Of a DNA stretch of 64,000 nt, positions 53,966 to 61,317 are shown piece by piece; the first letter of the stretch is position 1; each line of letters starts with the position of its first letter. A program made the translations under genes and the position numbers. Source of the DNA: Amycolatopsis thermalba (GTDB lineage: Bacteria > Actinomycetota > Actinomycetes > Mycobacteriales > Pseudonocardiaceae); NCBI RefSeq assembly GCF_003385215.1, contig NZ_PQHW01000012.1, positions 29,093-93,092 of the forward strand. Direction: 5' to 3'. Under the pieces are notes generated by a model. It was not told where the DNA came from, searched no databases, and saw only the letters and a list, made by a program, of their open reading frames with translations.

Positions 53966-53978
53966 TATAACAGTTATA
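53966..53978. promoter_or_regulatory. MarR operator candidate upstream of the MFS gene
   Basis: TATAACAGTTATA is a perfect 13-bp palindrome, 17 bp before the MFS start, and stands out as AT-rich in GC-rich DNA. It also supplies a -10-like TATAAC on the minus strand. Position and symmetry fit a MarR dimer site. Confidence 0.6.
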
Positions 53979-54034
53979 AATGTACAACCCTCTGGCCTGC
54001 GCAGCCACTGTGATCTCCGACGCCTCTGGACTTC

Positions 54035-54049
54035 AATCATCCAATGATT
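54035..54049. promoter_or_regulatory. GntR/FadR-type operator upstream of the dehydratase gene
   Basis: AATCAT-CCA-ATGATT is a perfect 6-bp inverted repeat with a 3-bp spacer, 42 bp before the dehydratase start. Dyads of this form are typical of GntR-family (FadR subgroup) regulators of sugar-acid genes. No GntR gene lies adjacent. Confidence 0.5.
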
Positions 54050-54091
54050 TAACGTGCGGAGCGCACGCACTCGACGGAGAGGAACAGTTTC

Positions 54092-55816
54092 GTGACGGGG
54101 CAGAGGCGCAGCACGGCGTGGTTCGGGGCGACCGGCCGCGCGGGGATGATCTATCGCTCCTGGATGCGCAACCAGGGCTTCGGGGCCGAGGTGTTCGACG
54201 GCAGGCCGGTGATCGGCATCGCGACCAGCGCGTCGGAGCTGGCGCCGTGCAACGCGCACCTGACCCGGGTCGCGGAGGCGGTCAAGCGCGGGGTGTGGCA
54301 GGCGGGCGGGTTCCCGCTGGAGTTCCCGACCATGGCCACCGGCGAGACGCTGATGCGCCCGACCGCGATGCTCTACCGCAACCTGATGGCGATGGAGGTC
54401 GAGGAGCTCATCCGCGCCAACCCGCTGGACGGGGTGGTGCTGCTGTCCGGCTGCGACAAGACGACCCCGGCGATGCTGATGGCCGCGGCGAGCGTCGACC
54501 TGCCCGCGGTGATGGTCACCGGCGGGCCGATGCTCAACGGCAAGTACCGCGGCGCCGACGTCGGGTCGGGCACGCACGTGTGGAAGTTCGAGGAGGAGCT
54601 CAAGGCCGGGCGCATGACCCAGGAGGAGTGCTTCTTCGCCGAGGGCTGCATGGCGCGCTCGAACGGGCACTGCATGACGATGGGCACCGCGTCGACGATG
54701 GCGTGCATGGCCGAGGCGCTGGGCATGCAGCTGCCCGGCTCGGCGACCTGGCCGGCGGTGGACGCGCACCGCTTCGAGATCGCGCAGTCCGCGGGGCAGC
54801 GGATCGTCGAGATGGTCGAGGAGGACCTGCGGCCGTCGCGGATCCTCACGCGTGAGGCGTTCGAGAACGCGATCCGCGTCAACGCCGCGATCGGCGGGTC
54901 GACGAACGCGATCATCCACCTGCTCGCGATCGCCGGGCGGGCCGAGATCGACCTGTCGCTGGACGACTTCGACACGCTCATCCGCGAGGTCCCGACCCTG
55001 GTGAACCTGATGCCGTCGGGCAAGTACCTGATGGAGGACTTCTGCTACGCCGGCGGCCTGCCGGTGGTGATGCGCCAGCTCGCCGAGGCCGGGCTGCTGC
55101 ACTCCGGCAGCGTGACCGTCACCGGCAACGCGGTCGGCGAGAACGTGGCCGGGGCGGAGAACTTCAACACCGACGTGATCACGACGGTCGAGGAGCCGTT
55201 CCAGCCGGTCGGCAGCGGCACCGCGGTGCTGCGCGGCAACCTGTGCCCGGGTGGTGCGGTGATCAAGCAGTCGGCCGCGTCGCCGCACCTGCTCAAGCAC
55301 CAGGGGCGGGCGCTGGTGTTCGACACGGTCGAGGACTACCACGCCGTGGCCGACGACCCGGACCTCGACGTGGACGAGACGAGCATCCTGGTGATCCGCG
55401 GCGCCGGGCCGAGGGGCTACCCGGGCATGCCGGAGGTCTCGAACGTGGCGTTGCCGGCGAAGCTGCTCAAGGCCGGGGTGACGGACATGGTGCGCATCTG
55501 CGACGGGCGGATGAGCGGCACCAGCTACGGCACGGTGGTCCTGCACGTGACACCGGAGTCCGCGGTGGGCGGCCCGCTGGCGCTGGTGCGGACCGGCGAC
55601 CTGATCACGCTGGACGTGGCGGCGCGGACGCTGAACGTCGAGGTGTCCGACGAGGAACTGGCCGCACGGCGGGCGTCCTGGCAGGCGCCGGAGTCGCCGT
55701 ACCGGAGCGGGTACACCTGGCTCTACACGCAGCACGTGCTGCAGGCCGACCAGGGCGCGGACTTCGACTTCCTGCGCGGCTCCCGGGGCCACCAGGTACC
55801 CCGCGACTCGCACTAG
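54092..55816 (+). CDS. IlvD/Edd-family sugar-acid dehydratase
   Basis: A 574-residue Fe-S dehydratase. Cluster cysteines are C53 (LAPCNAHL), C121 (LLSGCDKTTPAM) and C186 or C194 (FAEGCMARSNGHC). The opening STAWFGATGRAGMIYRSWMR resembles L-arabinonate/D-xylonate/galactonate-type dehydratases more than IlvD of isoleucine synthesis. It would make a 2-keto-3-deoxy sugar acid. Start GTG 54092 after AGAGG. No aldolase or dehydrogenase for such a pathway is adjacent, as the IS remnant follows. Confidence 0.87.
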   Translation: MTGQRRSTAWFGATGRAGMIYRSWMRNQGFGAEVFDGRPVIGIATSASELAPCNAHLTRVAEAVKRGVWQAGGFPLEFPTMATGETLMRPTAMLYRNLMAMEVEELIRANPLDGVVLLSGCDKTTPAMLMAAASVDLPAVMVTGGPMLNGKYRGADVGSGTHVWKFEEELKAGRMTQEECFFAEGCMARSNGHCMTMGTASTMACMAEALGMQLPGSATWPAVDAHRFEIAQSAGQRIVEMVEEDLRPSRILTREAFENAIRVNAAIGGSTNAIIHLLAIAGRAEIDLSLDDFDTLIREVPTLVNLMPSGKYLMEDFCYAGGLPVVMRQLAEAGLLHSGSVTVTGNAVGENVAGAENFNTDVITTVEEPFQPVGSGTAVLRGNLCPGGAVIKQSAASPHLLKHQGRALVFDTVEDYHAVADDPDLDVDETSILVIRGAGPRGYPGMPEVSNVALPAKLLKAGVTDMVRICDGRMSGTSYGTVVLHVTPESAVGGPLALVRTGDLITLDVAARTLNVEVSDEELAARRASWQAPESPYRSGYTWLYTQHVLQADQGADFDFLRGSRGHQVPRDSH

Positions 55817-56425
55817 GTGTACTTGGCCAGGACGTTGGTAGCGGCTGGCTGGTGTTGACATGGGGGAGGCTCCGGTTGGGGTGTGGCTTGTCCAGGGCCC
55901 ACGCCAGCCGGAGGCTCTCGTGCCACACCGTGATGCCCGCACGACAGGGGCGGCCGCAGGCACATATCGCGAAGGCCATGGCATTTCACGCAAGTGCGTG
56001 AAGACACGGTGTCGCGCGTGCTGGCCCGCCACGATGTGCCTCGGCTGTCGGCGCTGGACCCATTCGCCGGGCAGGTCATCCGGGCCAGCAAGACCACCGC
56101 GGTGCGGGTGTGAGCGCGATACCCCGGGCGAGCTAGTGCGCATGGACGTGAAGAAGATCGGTCGCATCCCCGAGGGCGGCGGCTGGCGAGCGCATGGCCG
56201 CGCTCACCGGGACGTTACAACCACTGCCCCTGGCAAACGGCAAAGTCGAGCGCTACCACCGCACCCTGCAGACCGAGTGGGCAGACCGACAGGTCTTCAC
56301 CAGCAACACCGAACGAGCAACCGCACTTGCACCCTGGCTCGAGCACTACAACACCCAACGCGGCCACAACGCACTCGGCGGCCACGCACCAGCCGACTGC
56401 CACCAACCTGACGGCCGAGCACAAA
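55817..56425 (+). mobile_element. IS481-family transposase remnant with internal deletion
   Basis: Pieces of one transposase lie in order but in different frames: REDTVSRVLARHDVPRLSAL then FAGQVIRASKT (to a stop near 56113), ERDTPGELVRMDVKKIGRIP then GGGWRAHGR (about 56117-56204), and LANGKVERYHRTLQTEWADR, SNTERATALAPWLEHYNTQR, GHNALGGHAP (to about 56410). The DDE core between GGGWRAHGR and NGKVER, normally over 100 residues, is missing. No clear terminal inverted repeats. The region before about 56000 may hold the decayed left end. Confidence 0.8.
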
Positions 56426-57316
56426 CTAGGCCGACTCGGACCGGGTCGCTTCCACACAGCAGGTCACGAAGTCGACGACGACCGGGTTGTCGTCGTCGGC
56501 CGGGTGCCAGGCGATGCCGACCCGGGTGGGGCCGACGTCGCGCACCGGGCGGTAGACGATGCCGGGGCGGGCGTAGAAGCGGGCGGCTGATTCGGGAGCG
56601 AGCGCGATGCCGTAGCCGTTGGCGATCGCGCTCAGCCACTCGTCCGGCTGGTCGGTGACGGCTCCGATGCGCGGCTCGCCGTCGCGTTCGTCGGCGCCCA
56701 GCCAGTGGTCGCGCCACCAGCCGGTCTCGGCCGGGGCGGCGACGAACGGCTCGTCCCACAGCTCGCGGAAGGCGATCTCGTCCCGGCCGGCGAGCGGGTG
56801 CGACGCGGGCAGCGCGACCCAGCGGGGTTCGCTGAACAGTTCCCGCACCCGGAGTTCGTCCTGGCCCGGGAACGGGAGCCGGACCAGGGCGGCGTCGACC
56901 TCGGCGCCGGCCAGCCCCGCGGTCGGGTTCGACCAGGCGGCCTGGCGCATGTCGACCCGCCAGCCCGGCCGGCGGCGGCCGAACGCGGAGATGATGGCCG
57001 GTGTCGCCTCGTTCGCCGCGCTGGCCAGGAAACCGACCCGCAGCACCCGGCTGCCGGCGGCGCGGGTTTCGCGGCACGTGCGGTCCCAGCCGTCGAGCAG
57101 GGCGGGCACGCGGTCCGCGAGCACCCGCCCGGCGTCCGTGAGTGCCATGCCGCGGCGGGAGCGCGTGAACAGCGTGGTGCCGAGCTGCGCTTCGAGCTGC
57201 CTGATCTGCTTGGTGAGCGCGGGCTGGGACACGAAGAGGCGCCCCGCCGCGCGCGTGAGGTTGCCCTCCTCGGCGACGGCGGCGAAGTAGCGGAGCAGGC
57301 GCGTGTCCACGTCCAT
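56426..57316 (-). CDS. LysR-family regulator
   Basis: A 296-residue regulator: N-terminal helix-turn-helix (LLRYFAAVAEEGNLTRAAGR, LFVSQPALTKQIRQLEAQLG) and the periplasmic-binding-like effector domain. Its stop is next to the IS481 remnant. It is divergent from a DoxX-like gene (61 nt gap), the likely target. Confidence 0.93.
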   Translation of the reverse strand: MDVDTRLLRYFAAVAEEGNLTRAAGRLFVSQPALTKQIRQLEAQLGTTLFTRSRRGMALTDAGRVLADRVPALLDGWDRTCRETRAAGSRVLRVGFLASAANEATPAIISAFGRRRPGWRVDMRQAAWSNPTAGLAGAEVDAALVRLPFPGQDELRVRELFSEPRWVALPASHPLAGRDEIAFRELWDEPFVAAPAETGWWRDHWLGADERDGEPRIGAVTDQPDEWLSAIANGYGIALAPESAARFYARPGIVYRPVRDVGPTRVGIAWHPADDDNPVVVDFVTCCVEATRSESA

Positions 57317-57377
57317 GCCACCAGGTTATGGAAGCGGGTATTGGACGCGCTCCCGCCGCCGCCCCGACGCTGGTGGG

Positions 57378-57710
57378 GTGTACGTGACAGTGACTGTGCT
57401 GACGATCCTCCTCAACGCGGCGATCGCCGTCGCGGACTTCGCCCGGGCGCGATTCGTGCTGGCGAACTCGGCGGCGGTGGGGGTGCCGGCATCGTGGTTG
57501 CCGGTGCTGGGGACGCTGAAGGCGGCCGGTGCCGCGGGGCTGCTCCTCGGTCTGCTGGGGGTGCGCTGGATCGGGATCGCCGCGGCGGCCGGCCTGGTGC
57601 TGTTCTTCCTCGGGGCGCTGATCGCGCACGTGCGGGCCCGCGTGTTCGGCAACATCGCCGTGCCGGGGCTGTTCTTCGCGCTGGCGGTGGCGAGCCTCGC
57701 GCTCAGTTGA
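57378..57710 (+). CDS. DoxX-like small membrane protein
   Basis: A 110-residue protein with four hydrophobic helices (for example LTILLNAAIAVADFARARFV and GTLKAAGAAGLLLGLLGVRW), typical of the DoxX_2 group. Function unknown; DoxX proteins are linked to redox or membrane stress. Start at GTG 57378 or GTG 57384. Divergent from the LysR gene; the 3' end overlaps the citrate-synthase-like gene by 8 nt. Confidence 0.8.
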   Translation: MYVTVTVLTILLNAAIAVADFARARFVLANSAAVGVPASWLPVLGTLKAAGAAGLLLGLLGVRWIGIAAAAGLVLFFLGALIAHVRARVFGNIAVPGLFFALAVASLALS

Positions 57711-58827
57711 GGACCCGGAACCGCAGCCCCGGCTCGCCGTACTCCTCCAGCGCGTGGGCCACCCAGCCGGCGATCCGGGCCACCGCGAAGATCGCTTCCC
57801 CGGCGTCCGGGCGCATGTCGAAGGCGTGCATCATCGCGGCCAGCGCCAGATCGGTGTTCGGGAACAGGTCGGTGCGGCCGGCGAGCTGGTCGAGCAGCAG
57901 GTCCACCACCGGGTTCTCCGGGGGCAGCGCCAGCAGCGCGTCCGCCCGCGGGTCGCGCCGCTGGTAGATCCGGTGCCCGAACCCGGGGATCGAGCCGGCG
58001 GACCGCAACCGCTCGGACAGGGCGTCCACCGGGTTCTCCCGCGCCTCGGCCAGGAACCGGTACGCCAGCGTGCTCGCCCCGCCGTGGTAGTGCCCGTCCA
58101 TCGCGCCCAGCCCGGCCGACACCACCGCGTACACGTTCGCCCGCGCGCTCGCCGCCACCCGGGCGGCCACTGTGGACACCGCCAGCCCGTGGTCGGCGAG
58201 CAGGACCAGTGCGGCGTCGAGGATTTCCGGCTCCGGCGGTCGCGACGTCAGCTTCGGCCACAACCGCGCCCCCAGGGTGCCCCGCGCCGACCCGCCGGGC
58301 AGCGCGTCCGCCAGCACCCCGATCAGCCGCTCCGCCGCCGGGCGCACCGCCTCGGGCGCGAGGTCGAACCGCAGCGGATCGGCCGCCCCCAGCACGGCGA
58401 CGGCCACCCGCAGGTGATCCGTCAGGCGCGCCGTCGCGGGCAGCGCCCCGGTGGCCGACCGCACCAGCCCGGCCAGCTCCGCCGACTCCGGGAACGCCGG
58501 TCGCTCGGCCAGCTCCCCGGTCCACAGGAAGTGCGCGACCGACTCGTACGACCACTCCCCCGCCAGATCGGTCACCCGCTCGCCGCGGAAGGAGACCTCG
58601 TCGCCGTCGAAGCGCGTCAGCCGCGTCCGGATCCCCTCCACCACGCCCGGCTCGCGCCCCCGCCCGGCCAGCCCGTCGACCTCCTCGGCCGCGAACAGAC
58701 TCCCCCGCCGCCCCGGCCGCTTGACGCTCGTCAGCAGCCCGCGACTCGCGTACGCGTACACAGTCTCGGCCTTCACGCCCAGCCGCCGCGCCACCTCGGC
58801 CGTCGTGAGGAATCCCTCGTCGCCCAT
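57703..58827 (-). CDS. Citrate-synthase-family protein with N-terminal helix-turn-helix
   Basis: A 374-residue fusion. Residues 5-55 form a MerR/excisionase-type DNA-binding motif (LTTAEVARRLGVKAETVYAY, SRGLLTSVKRPGRRG). Residues 60-374 are a citrate synthase fold that keeps the catalytic H248 (GHYHGGA), H285 (PGFGHRIYQRRDPR) and D326 (FPNTDLALAAM). Such fusions are known in actinobacteria but little studied. It could be an enzyme that also senses acyl-CoA and controls the divergent paralogue at 58903. Confidence 0.88.
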   Translation of the reverse strand: MGDEGFLTTAEVARRLGVKAETVYAYASRGLLTSVKRPGRRGSLFAAEEVDGLAGRGREPGVVEGIRTRLTRFDGDEVSFRGERVTDLAGEWSYESVAHFLWTGELAERPAFPESAELAGLVRSATGALPATARLTDHLRVAVAVLGAADPLRFDLAPEAVRPAAERLIGVLADALPGGSARGTLGARLWPKLTSRPPEPEILDAALVLLADHGLAVSTVAARVAASARANVYAVVSAGLGAMDGHYHGGASTLAYRFLAEARENPVDALSERLRSAGSIPGFGHRIYQRRDPRADALLALPPENPVVDLLLDQLAGRTDLFPNTDLALAAMMHAFDMRPDAGEAIFAVARIAGWVAHALEEYGEPGLRFRVLN

Positions 58828-58848
58828 CGACCTGCGCTTTCCCGATTC

Positions 58849-58887
58849 ACATTGACTTGATCAATATTGACAATACTCAATCAATGT
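58849..58887. promoter_or_regulatory. Nested dyads between divergent citrate synthase genes
   Basis: This AT-rich 39 bp contains ACATTGA/TCAATGT (58849-58855 with 58881-58887), the palindrome TTGATCAA (58857-58864) and TATTG-A-CAATA (58865-58875). TTGACA (58868-58873) with GACAGT 17 nt later (58891-58896) would start transcription at the ATG of the 58903 gene. On the minus strand TTGTCA (58868-58873) and GTGAAT (58845-58850) suit the other gene. Confidence 0.6.
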
Positions 58888-58902
58888 ACCGACAGTGAAG
58901 GC

Positions 58903-60036
58903 ATGACCGAACTCATCGACGTGCCCGCGGGACTGCGCAACGTCGTCGTCACCACCACCGAGCTGGGCGACGTCCGCGGGCGCGAGGGCTTCTACCACTA
59001 CCGCCAGTACGACGCGATCGACCTGGCGCGCCACAAGACGTTCGAGGACGTCTGGTTCCTGTTCCTGGAGGGCCGCCTCCCCGAACCCGAGGAACGGGTC
59101 CGCTTCGCCAAGGAACTGGCGCCGCTGCGGGAGGTGCCCGGCGAGCTGCGCGAGATCCTGCCGCTGGTCGCGCGCGCCGGCGGCCATCCGATCGCCGGCC
59201 TGCGCACCGCCCTGTCCGTCCTCGCCGCGGCACGTGACCTGCCGCCGCTGTGGGACGCCGGCCCCGACCGGCGCAAGGCCGACGCCATGCTGGTCTGCGC
59301 GGTGACGCCGACGATCCTGGCCGCGCTGCACCGCCTCCGCGCCGGCCTGGAGCCCCTGGAACCCCGCGCCGACCTCGGTGCCGCCGCCAACTGGCTGTAC
59401 CTCGTCAGCGGCGCGGAACCGGCGGCCGAGCACGCGCGGGCCATCGAGCAGTACCTGATCGCCACCGTCGACCACGGGTTCAACGCCTCGACGTTCACCG
59501 CGCGCGTCGTCGCCTCGTGCGGCGCCGACGTGGTGTCCGCGGTTGCCGCCGCGCTCGGCGCGTTCAGCGGGCCGCTGCACGGCGGCGCGCCCGACCGCGC
59601 GCTGGCGAGCCTCGACGCGATCGGCACCCCGGACCGCATCGACGCGTGGGTGCGCGCCCGGATCTCCGCGGGCGACCGGATCATGGGCTTCGGCCACGCC
59701 GTCTACCGGACGCAGGACCCGCGGTCGGTCCTGCTGCGCGAGATCGCGACCGGGCTCGGCGGCGACCTGGCCGACTTCGCGACGACGGTCGAGCGGCGGG
59801 TGGTCGAGATCCTGGCCGAGCTGAAACCGGGACGCGAGCTGTACGCCAACGTCGAGTTCTACGCCGGGGTCGTGATGGAACTGTGCGGCCTGCCGCGCGC
59901 CCTGTTCACCCCGACGTTCGCGGTGAGCCGGGTCGTCGGCTGGTGCGCCAACGTGCTGGAGCAGGCCGCCGGGTCGAAGATCATCCGCCCGGCGGCCCGC
60001 TACGTCGGTCCGCCCGCCCCTCAGCCGGTGAGCTGA
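58903..60036 (+). CDS. Citrate/2-methylcitrate synthase family protein
   Basis: A 377-residue enzyme without an HTH. Catalytic histidines H226 (GPLHGGAP) and H265 (MGFGHAVYRTQDPR) are present; the usual catalytic Asp position reads NVEFYAGVVM, with Glu in place of Asp. H191 in VDHGFNASTF matches the substrate-binding segment. It condenses acetyl-CoA or propionyl-CoA with oxaloacetate. No prpB or prpD is nearby, so the substrate is open. Possibly leaderless (see the operator entry). Convergent with the LLM gene, overlapping by 16 nt. Confidence 0.9.
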   Translation: MTELIDVPAGLRNVVVTTTELGDVRGREGFYHYRQYDAIDLARHKTFEDVWFLFLEGRLPEPEERVRFAKELAPLREVPGELREILPLVARAGGHPIAGLRTALSVLAAARDLPPLWDAGPDRRKADAMLVCAVTPTILAALHRLRAGLEPLEPRADLGAAANWLYLVSGAEPAAEHARAIEQYLIATVDHGFNASTFTARVVASCGADVVSAVAAALGAFSGPLHGGAPDRALASLDAIGTPDRIDAWVRARISAGDRIMGFGHAVYRTQDPRSVLLREIATGLGGDLADFATTVERRVVEILAELKPGRELYANVEFYAGVVMELCGLPRALFTPTFAVSRVVGWCANVLEQAAGSKIIRPAARYVGPPAPQPVS

Positions 60037-60974
60037 GGCAGCACCTTCGACGACCAGGCGTCGAAGAACTTGTCCTGCTCCGGGCCGATCTGCGACACGT
60101 ACACCTCGTCGAACCCGGCGCCGGCGAACTGGCGCACGGCCTGCGCGTGCGCGTCGGCGTCCGGGCCGCACGGGATCTGGCCCGCGACCTGCTCCTCGGT
60201 GACCACCGGCACGGCCTGTTCGAAGTCGCGCGGCGTCGGCAGGATGCGGCCGAGGCTGCCGGGCAGCAGGTCGCTCGCCCACAGCCGGTGCGCGGTTTCC
60301 CGTGCCTGCTCCGCCGAATCGGCCCAGCACACCTTGAACCCGCCCTGGATCGGCCCGCGCCCGCCGGCCTCGCGGTAGGAGTGGACCAGTTCGCCGTCGG
60401 GCATCACCGTGGCGAAACCGTCCGCGATCTTCGCGATCCGGCGCGCCGTCTTCGGCCCGAACGCCGACACGTAGATCGGCACCGGCTGCTCCGGCAGCGT
60501 GTAGATGCGCGCCTGCTCCACCGTGTAGTGCTTGCCGTAGTGCGTGACCTGCTCGCCGGTGTGCAGCTTGCGGATCACCTCGACGGCCTCCTCCAGCATC
60601 TCCAGCCGCCGCGAGCCGGGCGGCCACGGGTCGCCGAGGATGTGCTCGTTGAGCGCCTCACCGGAGCCGACCCCGAGCACGAACCGGCCCTCGCACTGCA
60701 CCGCCGCCGTGGCCGCGGCCTGCGCGATGATCGCCGGGTGGATGCGCACGGTCGGGCAGGTCACCGCGGTCGTGATGGGCAGCGAGACCGCCTGGGACAG
60801 CGCCCCGATCACCGACCACACGAACGGGCTGTTGCCCTGCTCGCCCGTCCACGGGTGGAAGTGGTCGGAGATCCACAACCGCTCGAACCCGGCCTGCTCT
60901 GTCTTCTTCGCCTGTTCCACCAGCTCGCGGGGCCCGTGCTCCTCGCTGGACAGGAAGTAACCGACACTCACCAT
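60021..60974 (-). CDS. F420-dependent LLM-class oxidoreductase (TIGR03557 type)
   Basis: A 317-residue TIM-barrel luciferase-like protein. It opens VSVGYFLSSEEHGPRELVEQ with the cofactor-site segment GFERLWISDHFHPWT and GRFVLGVGSGEALNEHILG, features of the F420-dependent glucose-6-phosphate dehydrogenase relatives of the TIGR03557 group. Substrate unknown. Supports an F420-producing actinomycete host. Confidence 0.9.
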   Translation of the reverse strand: MVSVGYFLSSEEHGPRELVEQAKKTEQAGFERLWISDHFHPWTGEQGNSPFVWSVIGALSQAVSLPITTAVTCPTVRIHPAIIAQAAATAAVQCEGRFVLGVGSGEALNEHILGDPWPPGSRRLEMLEEAVEVIRKLHTGEQVTHYGKHYTVEQARIYTLPEQPVPIYVSAFGPKTARRIAKIADGFATVMPDGELVHSYREAGGRGPIQGGFKVCWADSAEQARETAHRLWASDLLPGSLGRILPTPRDFEQAVPVVTEEQVAGQIPCGPDADAHAQAVRQFAGAGFDEVYVSQIGPEQDKFFDAWSSKVLPQLTG

Positions 60975-60996
60975 GCGCCGGGACTACCCGCGCCGG

Positions 60997-61317
60997 TCAC
61001 CCCTCACGCACCTTCGCCAGCGGTTCGAAGCCGGACATCTCCAGGACCCGGCGCACCGGCGAGGCGGGCGCGACGACCAGGTCCAGCCCCATCTGCAGCA
61101 CCTTGAGCCGCCCGGTGAGCGTGAACAGCACCCGCAGCCCGGAACTGTCCAAATAGGTCACCTCGGTGAGGTCGATCGAGACGCGCATGACGTCGTTGCC
61201 GATCGCGGAGAAGATCTGGTCCTGCACGGCGTTCGCGTTCGCGAGGTCGATCTCCCCGCTGACCCGCAGCAGGACGTGACCGCCGTCGTTGACGGCATCG
61301 ATCGTCGCCGCGGTCAT
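60997..61317 (-). CDS. STAS-domain anti-sigma factor antagonist
   Basis: A 106-residue SpoIIAA/RsbV-like protein. The phosphorylatable serine is in TYLDSSGLRVLFTL. It would bind and block a kinase-type anti-sigma factor when unphosphorylated. The ATG (61315-61317) overlaps the stop of the phosphatase/kinase gene upstream as ATGA, pairing them functionally. Confidence 0.92.
   Translation of the reverse strand: MTAATIDAVNDGGHVLLRVSGEIDLANANAVQDQIFSAIGNDVMRVSIDLTEVTYLDSSGLRVLFTLTGRLKVLQMGLDLVVAPASPVRRVLEMSGFEPLAKVREG

Noticed and set aside
54092..55816. IlvD of branched-chain amino acid synthesis
   Set aside because: The opening sequence and lack of ilv neighbours fit sugar-acid dehydratases better; a final choice needs phylogeny.
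57703..58827. MerR regulator only
   Set aside because: The helix-turn-helix is followed by a complete citrate synthase fold with catalytic residues, so it is a fusion.
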